The notes beneath the pieces were generated by a model. It worked only from the letters and a program-made list of their open reading frames with translations. It had not been told where the DNA came from and made no database searches. A stretch of 64,000 nucleotides of DNA. It comes from Pseudobacter sp. GTDB taxonomy: Bacteria > Bacteroidota > Bacteroidia > Chitinophagales > Chitinophagaceae. Numbering within the stretch: position 1 is the stretch's first letter; each line of letters begins with the position of its first letter. This document shows positions 26,591 to 36,467 of the stretch, in pieces. Location: NCBI GenBank assembly GCA_017849455.1, contig JAFIGX010000025.1:1-64000 (forward strand), in the 5' to 3' direction. A program made the translations under genes and the position numbers.

Positions 26591-27917
26591 AACAGCGCTG
26601 GCCATGACCCTGGCAACCATCATTGCTATGCCATCCCTGATGGCACAGGAGAAACATGAATTTTCAGCCAAACAAAGCATCGATTATGCACTCAAGAACA
26701 GTGCAAAGGTCAAGAACGCACTGACAGATGTGAAGATCCAGATGCAGGACAACCGCGACATCACCTCTGCGGCCTATCCGCAGATAACCGGTTCCGTGTC
26801 CGGCACCAGGTTCATCGATATTCCCACCACCCTCCTGCCGGGTGAGGTGATAGGACAACCGGCCGGTACTTTCATACCCGTCAAGTTCGGTACCAAGTAC
26901 CAGGGCAGCTATGGTGTGGATGTCAGGCAGATCCTGTTCGATGGCCAGGTTTTCGTTGGCCTCCAGGCACGTACTACCTCCATCGACTACGCGAACCTCA
27001 ACGTGGCCGTTACCGAAGAACAGATCAAGGCCAATGTGTACAAGATCTATTACCAGTTGGTGATCGGGAAAAAACAACTGGAGCTGACCGACGTGAATAT
27101 CGCCAGGCTCGAAAAGTTATTGCACGATACGAAGGAAATGTATAAGAACGGCTTCCAGGAAAAACTGGATGTCGATAAAGTGACCGTGAACCTCTCCAAT
27201 CTACGGACAGATAAAGTGAAGCTGGAAAATACATTGAAGACCGGCTATATCGGCCTCAAATATCTCATGGGAATGCCTGTGAAAGATGAGCTGGCGCTCA
27301 CCGATACCCTCAATGAAGAGATCCTGAAAGAGAACCTGCTGAACGAAGGAGGCTTCAATTATGAAGACAGGAAAGAGTTCCAGCTCCTGATGGCCACCGA
27401 GAAGCTGAATAACTACAATATCAAACGTTACAAGATGGCCTACGTCCCCACTGTTTCCCTTACCGGTTCCTACAGCCGTAACGCCATGCGGAATGAATTC
27501 AATTTTTTCAAGAAGCATGAGGACTGGTTCACCACTACTTCCGTCGGTCTCCGCATCGAAGTGCCCATCTTCGATGGCTTTTCCAAAGATTCCAAGATCA
27601 AGAAAGCCAGGTTGCAACTGGAAAAGGTGCAGGATAATATGAAAGACCTGAGGAACAGTATCGACAACGAGATCCAGACCGCCCAGATCAACCTGCGCAG
27701 CGCAGTGCTCACCATGACCGAACAAAGCAAGAACATGACCCTCGCAGAACAGGTCTATAACCAGACCAAGCTGAAATATGAACAGGGCCTGGGATCGAAC
27801 CTGGAGATCACCAATGCAGAAGCAGAACTGAAAACGGCACAGAATAACTATTTTTCGGCACTCTATGATGCCATCATCGCTAAAGTAGATTATCAGAAAG
27901 CTATCGGTAAACTATAA
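26559..27917 (+). CDS. TolC-type outer-membrane efflux channel
   Basis: A 452-residue outer-membrane factor. A signal peptide ends near MPSLMAQ (about residue 31). Two long helical repeats follow, each closing with a LEITNAEAELKTAQNNYFSALYDA-like segment as in TolC/OprM proteins. It would form a trimeric tunnel through the outer membrane. It overlaps tetR and is followed by adaptor and pump genes, making a complete tripartite efflux set. Confidence 0.9.
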   Translation: MIPYQVARRSKTALAMTLATIIAMPSLMAQEKHEFSAKQSIDYALKNSAKVKNALTDVKIQMQDNRDITSAAYPQITGSVSGTRFIDIPTTLLPGEVIGQPAGTFIPVKFGTKYQGSYGVDVRQILFDGQVFVGLQARTTSIDYANLNVAVTEEQIKANVYKIYYQLVIGKKQLELTDVNIARLEKLLHDTKEMYKNGFQEKLDVDKVTVNLSNLRTDKVKLENTLKTGYIGLKYLMGMPVKDELALTDTLNEEILKENLLNEGGFNYEDRKEFQLLMATEKLNNYNIKRYKMAYVPTVSLTGSYSRNAMRNEFNFFKKHEDWFTTTSVGLRIEVPIFDGFSKDSKIKKARLQLEKVQDNMKDLRNSIDNEIQTAQINLRSAVLTMTEQSKNMTLAEQVYNQTKLKYEQGLGSNLEITNAEAELKTAQNNYFSALYDAIIAKVDYQKAIGKL

Positions 27918-27958
27918 ACGACATTTAACCTATTACAATTAGCATTAAATAATTAATC

Positions 27959-29125
27959 ATGCAAACGATGTACAGACTAAGCGCAGTTGTGCTGATCCTC
28001 ACCCTGGCAGCCTGCGGCGCAGCAGTGAATGAAAAGGAAGGGCTCACACAGAAAAAAGACGCCCTGGAAAAACTGAAGAAAGAACAAGCGGCTATCGCTT
28101 CCAAAATAGATAGCCTGGAAGCGCAGATCGCCAGGCTCGACACCACGGCAGCCAAAGCGGAGAAAACCAAGCTGGTGGCGGTCAGCACGCTCACGGCCGG
28201 CAGCTTCACCCACTATATCGACCTGAAAGGTAAGATCGATGCCGTCAATATTGCTATGGTCACACCCCGCGGCATGGGCGGCCAGGTGAAAGCTATTTTT
28301 GTGAAGCAGGGCGATAATGTGAAAAAAGGGCAACTGCTCCTTAAACTGGACGACGTAACCGTTCGCCAGCAGATAGAACAGGTGAAAGTGCAGCAAAGCC
28401 TTGCCCAAACAATCTACGAACGACGGAAGAACCTGTGGTCGCAGAATATCGGCACTGAAGTGGAATTATTGCAGGCCAAAAACAATGTAGACAACCTTCA
28501 GAAACAGATCGATCTCCTGAAAGACCAGTTGGATATGGCGAACGTATACGCGGAGATGAGCGGTGTGGCCGACCAGGTGAACATTCGCGTAGGTGAAACT
28601 TTTACACCGGCATCGGCCAGCCAGTTGGGCATCCGCATCGTGAATACCGCCGATCTGAAAGCAGTGGCCGATGTTCCTGAAAATTATCTCGGCAAAGTAG
28701 GAGTGGGTAGCAATGTGGTGATCACCCTCCCTGAACTGGGCAATGATACCATCCGCACGAAAGTCAATGTGTCCGGTAAACTGATCGACGTGAACAGCCG
28801 CACGTTCTACATCGAAGCCAAGATCCCTGCCGGCAGGAACCTTCGTCCCAATCAATTGGCGATCGTACGTATCCAGGACTATACCACCAACAACGCCATT
28901 ACCATTCCCGTGAGCACTTTGCAAAGCGATGAGAACGGAAAATTCGTGCTCGTGGCTGTGAAAGAGAACAATAAGCTGATCGCCAAAAAACGTACGGTAA
29001 CAGTTGGTGAGCTGTATGGCGATAAACTGGAAGTGAAGAGCGGGCTGCAGGCCGGCGATGTATTGATCGCAGAAGGATTCCAGGGATTGTACGACGGGCA
29101 GTTGATAACAACGGAAATAAAATAG
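27959..29125 (+). CDS. RND efflux periplasmic adaptor (lipoprotein)
   Basis: A 388-residue membrane fusion protein. MYRLSAVVLILTLAAC ends in a lipobox with Cys19 as lipid site. A coiled coil with KKDALEKLKKEQAAIASKID follows, unusually early, before the lipoyl domain; then come the alpha-hairpin (about 140-200), beta-barrel and membrane-proximal domains. It lies 41 bp after tolC and 85 bp before the pump gene, with a family A repeat in the latter gap. Works with the adjacent TolC and RND proteins. Confidence 0.9.
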   Translation: MQTMYRLSAVVLILTLAACGAAVNEKEGLTQKKDALEKLKKEQAAIASKIDSLEAQIARLDTTAAKAEKTKLVAVSTLTAGSFTHYIDLKGKIDAVNIAMVTPRGMGGQVKAIFVKQGDNVKKGQLLLKLDDVTVRQQIEQVKVQQSLAQTIYERRKNLWSQNIGTEVELLQAKNNVDNLQKQIDLLKDQLDMANVYAEMSGVADQVNIRVGETFTPASASQLGIRIVNTADLKAVADVPENYLGKVGVGSNVVITLPELGNDTIRTKVNVSGKLIDVNSRTFYIEAKIPAGRNLRPNQLAIVRIQDYTTNNAITIPVSTLQSDENGKFVLVAVKENNKLIAKKRTVTVGELYGDKLEVKSGLQAGDVLIAEGFQGLYDGQLITTEIK

Positions 29126-29194
29126 TTAGCAATTGGCAGTTGGCAATTCACAGTTGTCCTACTTGCACACTGCCAACTGCACACTGCAAACTGA
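29125..29194. repeat. Dispersed repeat family A, copy 2
   Basis: Same words as copy 1 (CAATTGGC, CCAACTGC, GCAAACTG). GCAGTTGGCA at 29136-29145 faces TGCCAACTGC at 29171-29180. It occupies almost all of the gap between adaptor and pump genes. Confidence 0.8.
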
Positions 29195-29210
29195 ATCTTA
29201 AATCAACACT

Positions 29211-32200
29211 ATGAGCGTTCTAGAAAATATAACGGGGAAGTTCAAACAGTTCGGACCTACTACCTGGAGTATAAAGAATAAGACCTCTATCTACCTCATG
29301 ATGCTGGTGGTGAGCCTTATCGGGGTATTCCAGTTCGTGACATTGCCCAAGGAGCAATTTCCCGACATCGTAATACCTACCATCTATGTGCAAACGATCT
29401 ATGTAGGTAACTCGCCTAAGGATATCGAAAACCTGGTAACCCAACCTATCGAAAAGAAGATCAAAGGCATCACCGGCGCCAAGATCAAAAAAGTGACCAG
29501 TACTTCCGTTCAGGATTACTCGGCGATCACCGTAGAATTCGACACGGACGTGAAAACGGATGTGGCGCTCCAGAAGGTGAAAGATGCCGTGGACAAGGCC
29601 AAGCCCGATCTGCCTACCGATCTTACGGAAGAGCCCAATACGATGGAAGTAAGCTTTTCGGACCAGCCCATCATGTACGTGAATGTGAGCGGCAATTATG
29701 ATGTGGTGCGGTTAAAGAAATATGCCGATGACCTGAAAGACAAGCTCGAAGAATTATCCCAGATCAACCGGGTCGACCTCGTGGGCGCACCGGAAAGGGA
29801 ATTCCAGATCAATGTCAATAACTACCGGATGCAAAGCGCCGGTGTAACCTTCGATGATATCGCCAATGCAGTGTCGCGCGAGAACATGGATATTTCCGGT
29901 GGCCTTTTCGACGTAGGCAACACAAAACGCAACCTCCAATTGAAAGGGCAGTTCAAGACCACTTTCGATATCGAGAAAGTGATCGTCCGCAACTCCAAAG
30001 GAGCGCCCATCTACCTGAAAGATATTGCCGAGATCAAGGATACCATCAAGGAAAAGGAAAGCTACGCACGCCTCAATGGCAAGAATGTGATCACCCTGAA
30101 TATCATCAAGCGTGCTGGTGAGAACCTGATCGAAACGTCCGATGATGTGAAGAAAGTGGTGGATGAAATGAAAAAAGACCAGTTCCCCCGCGATCTGAAC
30201 GTGGTGGTGACCGGCGATCAGAGCAAATCCACCCGCACATCTTTCAATGACCTGGTGAATACCATCGTGATCGGGTTCCTGCTGGTGTTGATCATCCTCA
30301 TGTTCTTCATGGGCGTCACCAACGCATTCTTCGTGGCCCTCTCCGTTCCGCTGAGTATGTTCGTGGCATTCATGTTCCTCCCGGCCGCCGATCTTATTAT
30401 CGGTTCACACGTTACCCTCAACTTCATCGTTTTGTTCGCGTTGCTGTTCGGACTGGGTATTATCGTGGACGATGCCATCGTGGTGATCGAGAACACGCAC
30501 CGGATCTTTGTACAGGCGAAAGGACAGATCTCACCACAAAGATCGGCCATGATGGCCGCAGGTGAAGTGTTCATCCCGGTACTGGCAGGTACGTTGACCA
30601 CACTGGCCCCTTTCTTCCCATTATTGTTCTGGCCAGGCATCATCGGAAAATTCATGATCTATCTGCCTGCGATGCTGATCTTCACACTGACCGCATCATT
30701 GATCGTGGCGTTTATCATGAACCCTGTTTTTGCCGTGGACTTCATGAACCATCCGGAACATGAAGGAAAAACATCCAAAGCGGCCATGTTCAGGAAGCCA
30801 GCATTCTGGATCGCACTGGCAGGCGGTATCATCCTCGACCTGCTCGGCACCAGGTTCCTGGGTAACCTGGTGATCTTTATCCTGCTGATGGTGGTCTTCA
30901 ACAGGTTTGTGCTCGAAGGCATTATCCGCGGGTTCCAGAACAGGGCCCTGCCCTGGATCATGGGTCATTACGAAACCCTGTTGCGTTGGGCATTGAAAGG
31001 CTGGAGACCGGTATGGTTACTGATCGCCACTTTCGGCTTGCTGCTCTTCTCGGGCTTTTTCTTCGTTCTTCGCCAGGTGCCAGTGGTGTTCTTTCCTACC
31101 GGCGACCCCAACCAGATCTACGTATATCTTAAATTGCCTGTTGGTACTTCCGTCGATTATACCGATTCTGTCACCAGGGTACTGGAAAACAGGGTATATA
31201 AAGTGCTGAACATGGAGAATGGGAAAGAGAACCCTATCGTGGAGAGTGTGATCACCAATATCGCCGTAGGCGCCAGTGATCCCATGAGCGGCGACAGGAG
31301 TACCAGGCCCGAACTGGGCAGGATACAGGTCTCCTTCGTGGAATTCGAGAAACGTCATGGCAAATCATCCAAACCTTATCTCGATAGTATCCGCGCAGTA
31401 GTAAAAGGCATACCCGGCGCAGAGCTTTCAGTGAACCAGGAACAGGGCGGGCCTCCCACAGAACCTCCCATCAATATCGAAATAGCCAGTGAGGATTTCG
31501 ATAACCTCACCAAAACAGCCGTGGCGCTGAAAAATTATCTCGATTCCATCCAGGTGCCCGGTGTGGAAGAACTGAAGATGGACATCGATCTTTCCAATCC
31601 TGAAATTACGCTTAAGGTAGACCGTGAGCGGGCCACCATGGAAGGGGTTTCTTCTGCACAGATCGGGCAAACGATCCGTACTGCGCTGTTCGGCAGAGAG
31701 GTTTCAAAGATCAAGGACGGTGAAGATGAATATAAGATCCAATTGCGTAATCTCGAGCTGCAGCGTAAGAACCTCACGGCCCTGCTTAACATGAACGTGA
31801 GCTTCATGGACCAATCCAGCGGAAGAATGAAGAATATCCCGATCAGCTCACTGGTGAAGATCGATTACACCAGCACCCTGGGCAGCGTGAAGCGTAAGAA
31901 CCAGAAACGCGTGATCACACTCACTTCGAATGTATTGCTCTCGCAGGGCTTTACCCCGACCGCCGTGAATGAGGATATCGCCAAATATATTTCCAACTTC
32001 AAGAAAAAGCCCGACGGGGTTACCATCAGGCAAACCGGTGAAGGAGAACAACAGGCCGAAACAGGCGCCTTCCTGGCCAAAGCATTGGTGATCGCATTAT
32101 TGTTCATCCTGTTGATCCTCGTGGTCCAGTTCAACTCGATCAGTAAATCGGTGATCATTCTCACGGAGATCATCTTCAGTGTGATCGGGGTACTATTGGG

Positions 32201-32792
32201 CTTTGGCATTACGCGCATGGAAGTGTCGGTGGTGATGACCGGTATCGGTATCGTGGGACTGGCAGGTATCGTAGTGAAGAACGGTATCCTCGTAATAGAA
32301 TTTGCCGATGAGCTTCGTTCGAGAGGAATGAAGACCCGTGAAGCAGTGGTACAGGCCGGTAAAACACGTATCATCCCGGTACTGCTCACGGCCGTGGCCG
32401 CGATCCTGGGCCTGATACCACTGGCCATTGGCTTCAACATTAATTTCATAACGATGTTCGCCGACCTGAACCCGCATATCTTCTTCGGAGGTGATAATGC
32501 CGTGTTCTGGAAACCGCTTTCATGGACCATCATTTTCGGTCTGGCCTTTGCTTTCTTCATGACATTGGTGATCGTACCGAGCATGTACCTGATCGCCGAG
32601 CGATTGAGAAGGCCCATGCGGAACATGTATGGCGGTAAATGGATCTCTTTCCTGGGAATACCACCGTTTACGATCATATTATTACTTCTCATATTCGGAA
32701 CAATGATCAGGCAATCTATCCGGAAGAGGCGCCGCAGAAGAAGATTGGCCGGAAAAAGAGTGAATGAGGCGTTTATCGGGAGCTGGATATAA
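29211..32792 (+). CDS. RND-family efflux pump, inner-membrane subunit
   Basis: A 1193-residue proton-driven pump of the AcrB/HAE superfamily. Membrane helix 1 is at about 26-46, followed by a large periplasmic domain beginning PKEQFPDIVIPTIYV, the helix 2-6 block with GIIVDDAIVVIENTHR, a second periplasmic domain and the C-terminal helix block. Two additional hydrophobic segments (about 530-565) follow helix 6, and another (about 1152-1168) is added near the basic C-terminus (SIRKRRRRRRLAGKR). The family is usually about 1030-1050 residues, so this one is longer by these parts. The substrate is unknown. Confidence 0.92.
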   Translation: MSVLENITGKFKQFGPTTWSIKNKTSIYLMMLVVSLIGVFQFVTLPKEQFPDIVIPTIYVQTIYVGNSPKDIENLVTQPIEKKIKGITGAKIKKVTSTSVQDYSAITVEFDTDVKTDVALQKVKDAVDKAKPDLPTDLTEEPNTMEVSFSDQPIMYVNVSGNYDVVRLKKYADDLKDKLEELSQINRVDLVGAPEREFQINVNNYRMQSAGVTFDDIANAVSRENMDISGGLFDVGNTKRNLQLKGQFKTTFDIEKVIVRNSKGAPIYLKDIAEIKDTIKEKESYARLNGKNVITLNIIKRAGENLIETSDDVKKVVDEMKKDQFPRDLNVVVTGDQSKSTRTSFNDLVNTIVIGFLLVLIILMFFMGVTNAFFVALSVPLSMFVAFMFLPAADLIIGSHVTLNFIVLFALLFGLGIIVDDAIVVIENTHRIFVQAKGQISPQRSAMMAAGEVFIPVLAGTLTTLAPFFPLLFWPGIIGKFMIYLPAMLIFTLTASLIVAFIMNPVFAVDFMNHPEHEGKTSKAAMFRKPAFWIALAGGIILDLLGTRFLGNLVIFILLMVVFNRFVLEGIIRGFQNRALPWIMGHYETLLRWALKGWRPVWLLIATFGLLLFSGFFFVLRQVPVVFFPTGDPNQIYVYLKLPVGTSVDYTDSVTRVLENRVYKVLNMENGKENPIVESVITNIAVGASDPMSGDRSTRPELGRIQVSFVEFEKRHGKSSKPYLDSIRAVVKGIPGAELSVNQEQGGPPTEPPINIEIASEDFDNLTKTAVALKNYLDSIQVPGVEELKMDIDLSNPEITLKVDRERATMEGVSSAQIGQTIRTALFGREVSKIKDGEDEYKIQLRNLELQRKNLTALLNMNVSFMDQSSGRMKNIPISSLVKIDYTSTLGSVKRKNQKRVITLTSNVLLSQGFTPTAVNEDIAKYISNFKKKPDGVTIRQTGEGEQQAETGAFLAKALVIALLFILLILVVQFNSISKSVIILTEIIFSVIGVLLGFGITRMEVSVVMTGIGIVGLAGIVVKNGILVIEFADELRSRGMKTREAVVQAGKTRIIPVLLTAVAAILGLIPLAIGFNINFITMFADLNPHIFFGGDNAVFWKPLSWTIIFGLAFAFFMTLVIVPSMYLIAERLRRPMRNMYGGKWISFLGIPPFTIILLLLIFGTMIRQSIRKRRRRRRLAGKRVNEAFIGSWI

Positions 32793-32812
32793 AGATCGTC
32801 TCCGATAGTAGC

Positions 32813-32850
32813 ACGGGTCCTGCCGGTACTTCATTCCGGTCAGGACCCGT
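32813..32850 (+). terminator. Likely terminator of the efflux operon
   Basis: ACGGGTCCTG and CCGG (32813-32826) pair with CCGG and CAGGACCCGT (32836-32850) with one bulge. It has no strong T run, so termination may be partial. Confidence 0.5.
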
Positions 32851-32972
32851 AATATTTCCAGCAATAGCGCTACTAATACATAATTACCAGCTTACTGGTG
32901 ATAATATTACGATCTCCCGGGCGTTAATGTGATTTCGGTCCTTAACCCATCCTATTCCGAAAACCGTTCATT

Positions 32973-34031
32973 ATGTTAATGCACCCCAGGGAAAATTGGC
33001 TCTTTTCCAGACCGGTCATATCCACCATTATTATTGGTTTTACCCTATTGGCATTCCTGCCTGCCTGCCAGAAGGAACTGAAAGGCGCAGATCCCGAACT
33101 TGCAGAAGACACCACCGGCGTATGGGTATTGAAGACAAGGGAGGTCCAGGGATTTGCTACCAGTGCCGGGCACCCGGACTATCATAATATGGCATCTTTC
33201 ATTTATGACTGGACAAGCAGGTTGATCATCGTGAAAGATACCAATGTCGATAACCAGTCGGATGAATATTATATTTTCCGGTACAACGATGAAGGAAAGT
33301 TGATCAATAGCAGTATCGAAGGGAAGTATGTGGTGAAGACTGAAAGATCATTGACATATAATTCCACCGGCCTGCCAGACAGGATCGATTACAAAGAGAC
33401 CACCATCATGGTGTTCACGCACACCGGCGTTTTTAGTTGGGCACAGAAAGGCGGTGGAATGACGGCCAGTTTTCTCGACCCCAACATGCAGGGCGGCATC
33501 TATTCGCAGGGCAATCGTAGTTTTGAATTGAATGGCCGGCAGCAACTGGTCAACTGGACCGCTGTTTCAGGTGATCCATTGTATGGAGATCAACTCACCG
33601 AACTGGTGAGGGATGCCGGCCAGAATGTATCGGTACGAAAACTGTCTGTCAAAAAAAGCGGCGGGTACCAACTGCGCGATTCGGTATTGTATATGCGTGA
33701 AACACTTTATCCGCCAAGGATCAGCCAGTTTTATAAATTGATGGGAAATGGGATTGCCTGGTTCACCAATACCAGCGGCATCGAGTTCCTGCCCACTCTT
33801 GACTATAACAGTGAATTCTTTGAATATGAGAATAACCTGGCAAAAAAAGTGGTGTACTACCTGAAAGGAACAGATGCCAATGGAAACCCGGTGGAGAGGA
33901 TCGATAAGGTGGTAGACCTGGTAACGGAATACGACAACAACAGGAACCCGGTCAAACTGACCATTTTCCGGGATGGAGAAAAAGAGGTGGAGATCAAACT
34001 TGGCTGGCGAAGAGTAAAATGGTTACAGTAA
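32973..34031 (+). CDS. Hypothetical lipoprotein
   Basis: A 352-residue protein. A signal with LLAFLPAC at about residues 26-33 makes Cys33 a lipidation site. The mature part has repeated strand patterns such as NDEGKLINSSIEGKYV and YDNNRNPVKLTIFRDGEKEV, like YD-type or DUF4595-like beta-repeat lipoproteins of Bacteroidota, but I cannot assign a family firmly. It is downstream of the efflux operon with an intervening hairpin, and 28 bp before the AIM24-like gene. Function unknown. Confidence 0.7.
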   Translation: MLMHPRENWLFSRPVISTIIIGFTLLAFLPACQKELKGADPELAEDTTGVWVLKTREVQGFATSAGHPDYHNMASFIYDWTSRLIIVKDTNVDNQSDEYYIFRYNDEGKLINSSIEGKYVVKTERSLTYNSTGLPDRIDYKETTIMVFTHTGVFSWAQKGGGMTASFLDPNMQGGIYSQGNRSFELNGRQQLVNWTAVSGDPLYGDQLTELVRDAGQNVSVRKLSVKKSGGYQLRDSVLYMRETLYPPRISQFYKLMGNGIAWFTNTSGIEFLPTLDYNSEFFEYENNLAKKVVYYLKGTDANGNPVERIDKVVDLVTEYDNNRNPVKLTIFRDGEKEVEIKLGWRRVKWLQ

Positions 34032-34059
34032 TTTGAGCAATAAAAAACTGAAAAAGGAT

Positions 34060-34854
34060 ATGAGAACAAATCATGAAATAGATTACCGGATAGTGGGTGA
34101 AGAAATGCAATATGTGGAGGTCGAGCTCGACCCCGGTGAAACTGCTGTTGCGGAAACCGGCGCCTTTATGATGATGGATGATGGCATCCAGATGGAAACC
34201 ATTTTCGGCGATGGATCGAAGGCACAAAAAGGATTCCTCGGCAAACTGATGTCTGCCGGTAAGAGAGTGCTCACCGGTGAAGGTCTGTTCATGACCGCAT
34301 TCACCAATGCAGGCCAGGGAAAGAAAAGAGTGAGTTTCGCTTCACCTTATCCCGGTAAGATCATTCCGCTCGATCTGCAATTGCTGGGTGGTAAGATCGT
34401 GGCCCAGAAAGATGCATTCCTTTGCGCTGCCAAAGGAGTGAGTGTTGGAATCGAATTCCAGCGTCGGCTCGGTACAGGTCTTTTCGGTGGTGAGGGTTTC
34501 ATCATGCAAAAGCTGGAAGGGGATGGGATGGCTTTTGTACATGCAGGCGGCCATGTGTTTGAAAAAGAATTGCAGGCAGGAGAATTCATAAAGATCGATA
34601 CCGGTTGTTTAGTGGCTTATACACAAACCATCGACTACGATATCCAGTTCGTGGGAGGTATCAAGAATACGCTCTTCGGTGGAGAAGGATTGTTCTTTGC
34701 TACACTGAGAGGTCCCGGTAAGGTATGGATCCAGACCCTGCCCATCAGCAGGCTGGCTGGCCGTATCCTGGCGTATGGAACGTATAGCCGCAAGGAAGAA
34801 GGAAGTATTCTCGGCGGGCTGGGCAATATGCTCGACGGCGATGGATGGAAATAA
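34060..34854 (+). CDS. AIM24/TIGR00266-family protein
   Basis: A 264-residue glycine-rich beta protein. MQYVEVELDPGETAVAETGAF, GLFGGEGFIMQKLEGDG and NTLFGGEGLFFATLRGPG repeat the pattern of the TRAP-like AIM24 fold. Bacterial members have no settled function; the yeast homologue is a mitochondrial inner-membrane protein. I chose the ATG at 34060 over an in-frame TTG at 34033. A bidirectional terminator follows. Confidence 0.85.
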   Translation: MRTNHEIDYRIVGEEMQYVEVELDPGETAVAETGAFMMMDDGIQMETIFGDGSKAQKGFLGKLMSAGKRVLTGEGLFMTAFTNAGQGKKRVSFASPYPGKIIPLDLQLLGGKIVAQKDAFLCAAKGVSVGIEFQRRLGTGLFGGEGFIMQKLEGDGMAFVHAGGHVFEKELQAGEFIKIDTGCLVAYTQTIDYDIQFVGGIKNTLFGGEGLFFATLRGPGKVWIQTLPISRLAGRILAYGTYSRKEEGSILGGLGNMLDGDGWK

Positions 34855-34882
34855 TTTTCCTGGAAAGAATTTTACAATTAAA

Positions 34883-34912
34883 AAAAGTCCGCCGTATCAT
34901 CGGCGGACTTTT
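34883..34912. terminator. Bidirectional terminator
   Basis: AAAAGTCCGCCG (34883-34894) pairs with CGGCGGACTTTT (34901-34912) around a 6-base loop. A and T runs on both sides serve the AIM24-like gene and the convergent ricT gene. Confidence 0.9.
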
Positions 34913-34926
34913 CTTTATCGATATTC

Positions 34927-36219
34927 CTATTTCTTGGGAGGCGGTTTGCGCCTGTCGTCCTTTTTCTGATTTTGTTGCTGGCGGTCGTCCCTGCGCTGTT
35001 GTTGCTGTTGTTGTTGCGGCCTCTGTTGCTGTTGGGATCTCTGCTGATTTTGTGGTTGCGATTTCTGTTGCTGCTGTTGCCTGGGCTGTTCTTTGTGCGA
35101 ATGATGATGACGCTTTTTCTTTTCAGCTTTGTCGAGGCTGCGCAAACTGATCTGGCCTACCACATCCACGAATTCAGGTTCCACTTCCTTCACTTTCTGA
35201 CTGGTCACTTCAACAGCTTCCAGTTCGGATGGCACATTTCCCTGCGCATTCAGTTGTTTGATCTTACGAACACGTTCGATGGTAAGCGGGTATTGCTTGT
35301 TGCTGTCAGGCAGGATATACCACATCAGGTCTTTGAAAATATCTTTCTTGATCAGGGTGGCCGTACCTTTTGCTACCTGTAAGGTTTCTGCATTTTCAGG
35401 AAAATGTTGCAAGGCATCGAGGTAGGTATCCAGCTCGTAGTTCAGGCAGCATTTCAAACGTCCGCACTGACCGCTTAGCTTACTCTGGTTGATGGAGAGG
35501 TTCTGGTAGCGTGCAGCAGTTGTATTGACCGATTTGAAATCGGTGAGCCAGGTGCTACAGCACAACTCGCGTCCGCAACTTCCGATGCCACCCACTTTGG
35601 CGGCTTCCTGCCGGGCGCCGATCTGGCGCATCTCTACCTTCACTTTGAATTCCCTGGCATACACCTTGATAAGTTCCCGGAAATCCACCCGGTCATCGGC
35701 TATGTAGAAGAATGTGGCTTTCCGGCCATCGGCCTGGATCTCCACTTCACTGATCTTCATTTCGAGGTTAAGCTGGCGGGCAATGGCGCGCGACTGGATA
35801 ATGGCATCCTTTTCCCGGCCTTTATTCTGCTGCCATACTTCGAGGTCTTTATCGGAGGAACGTCTTAAAACTTTTTTCAATTCAGGATCGAACTCATTGA
35901 TGCCTTTCTTTTTCAACTGGAGCCTGGTTAGCTCACCGGTCAAACTTATTGTGCCAACATCAAAACCGCTGATACCTTCTACCGTAACAAAATCGCCTTT
36001 TTCAAAATGGTGAACGGTGCTGTTCCTGAAAAAATCTTTACGGCTACCGTTATTGAAGCTAACTTCCACTACTTTGCAGGCAGCATCTTCATCATTGACA
36101 GGCAGGTTCAGCAGCCAATCGAACACATTCATCCGGTTACAACCGCCGGAACTGCATCCTCCGTTACTTTTACAGCCCGCCACTTTGCCGGTAGCTGTAC
36201 CACATGAACTACATCCCAT
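34927..36219 (-). CDS. ricT: PSP1-domain protein, RicT/YaaT-like, with Gln/Arg-rich tail
   Basis: A 430-residue protein. The N-terminus is rich in Cys (about residues 3-28, MGCSSCG, GGCSSGGCNR). The central PSP1 domain contains GARQEAAKVGGIGSCGRELC and SKLSGQCGRLKCCLNYE, which hold the conserved Cys residues. In Bacillus the homologue is part of an Fe-S-containing complex that directs RNase Y processing; whether the role is the same here is unknown. The last 60 residues are almost only Gln, Arg, Lys and Pro and look disordered and nucleic-acid binding. It follows holB, as in other Bacteroidota. Confidence 0.88.
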   Translation of the reverse strand: MGCSSCGTATGKVAGCKSNGGCSSGGCNRMNVFDWLLNLPVNDEDAACKVVEVSFNNGSRKDFFRNSTVHHFEKGDFVTVEGISGFDVGTISLTGELTRLQLKKKGINEFDPELKKVLRRSSDKDLEVWQQNKGREKDAIIQSRAIARQLNLEMKISEVEIQADGRKATFFYIADDRVDFRELIKVYAREFKVKVEMRQIGARQEAAKVGGIGSCGRELCCSTWLTDFKSVNTTAARYQNLSINQSKLSGQCGRLKCCLNYELDTYLDALQHFPENAETLQVAKGTATLIKKDIFKDLMWYILPDSNKQYPLTIERVRKIKQLNAQGNVPSELEAVEVTSQKVKEVEPEFVDVVGQISLRSLDKAEKKKRHHHSHKEQPRQQQQQKSQPQNQQRSQQQQRPQQQQQQQRRDDRQQQNQKKDDRRKPPPKK

Positions 36220-36436
36220 TCGTTATAATAAATTGACGATGAGTAAAAATTGTTGATAGCCGACAAAAAGTAACGAAACAAGAATGGGTCAAATAGAATA
36301 CGCGGGTATACCTCCGCCGGAGCGGAATGACTATAAGAAATATAGCAGAGTAAGATGACTCAGTAAATGCGTTCCTGTTCACAACCCCCCCTCTACAATG
36401 CCCCACTCTCAATTACTTACTGCACAGGCCGATGTA

Positions 36437-36444
36437 CAAATATA
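36437..36444 (-). promoter_or_regulatory. -7 box between holB and ricT
   Basis: Minus-strand TATATTTG matches TAnnTTTG. If used, it gives ricT a leader of about 210 nt that contains small G+C-rich hairpins. Confidence 0.4.
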
Positions 36445-36467
36445 GGTTTTTAACTGCAAAAGGGACT

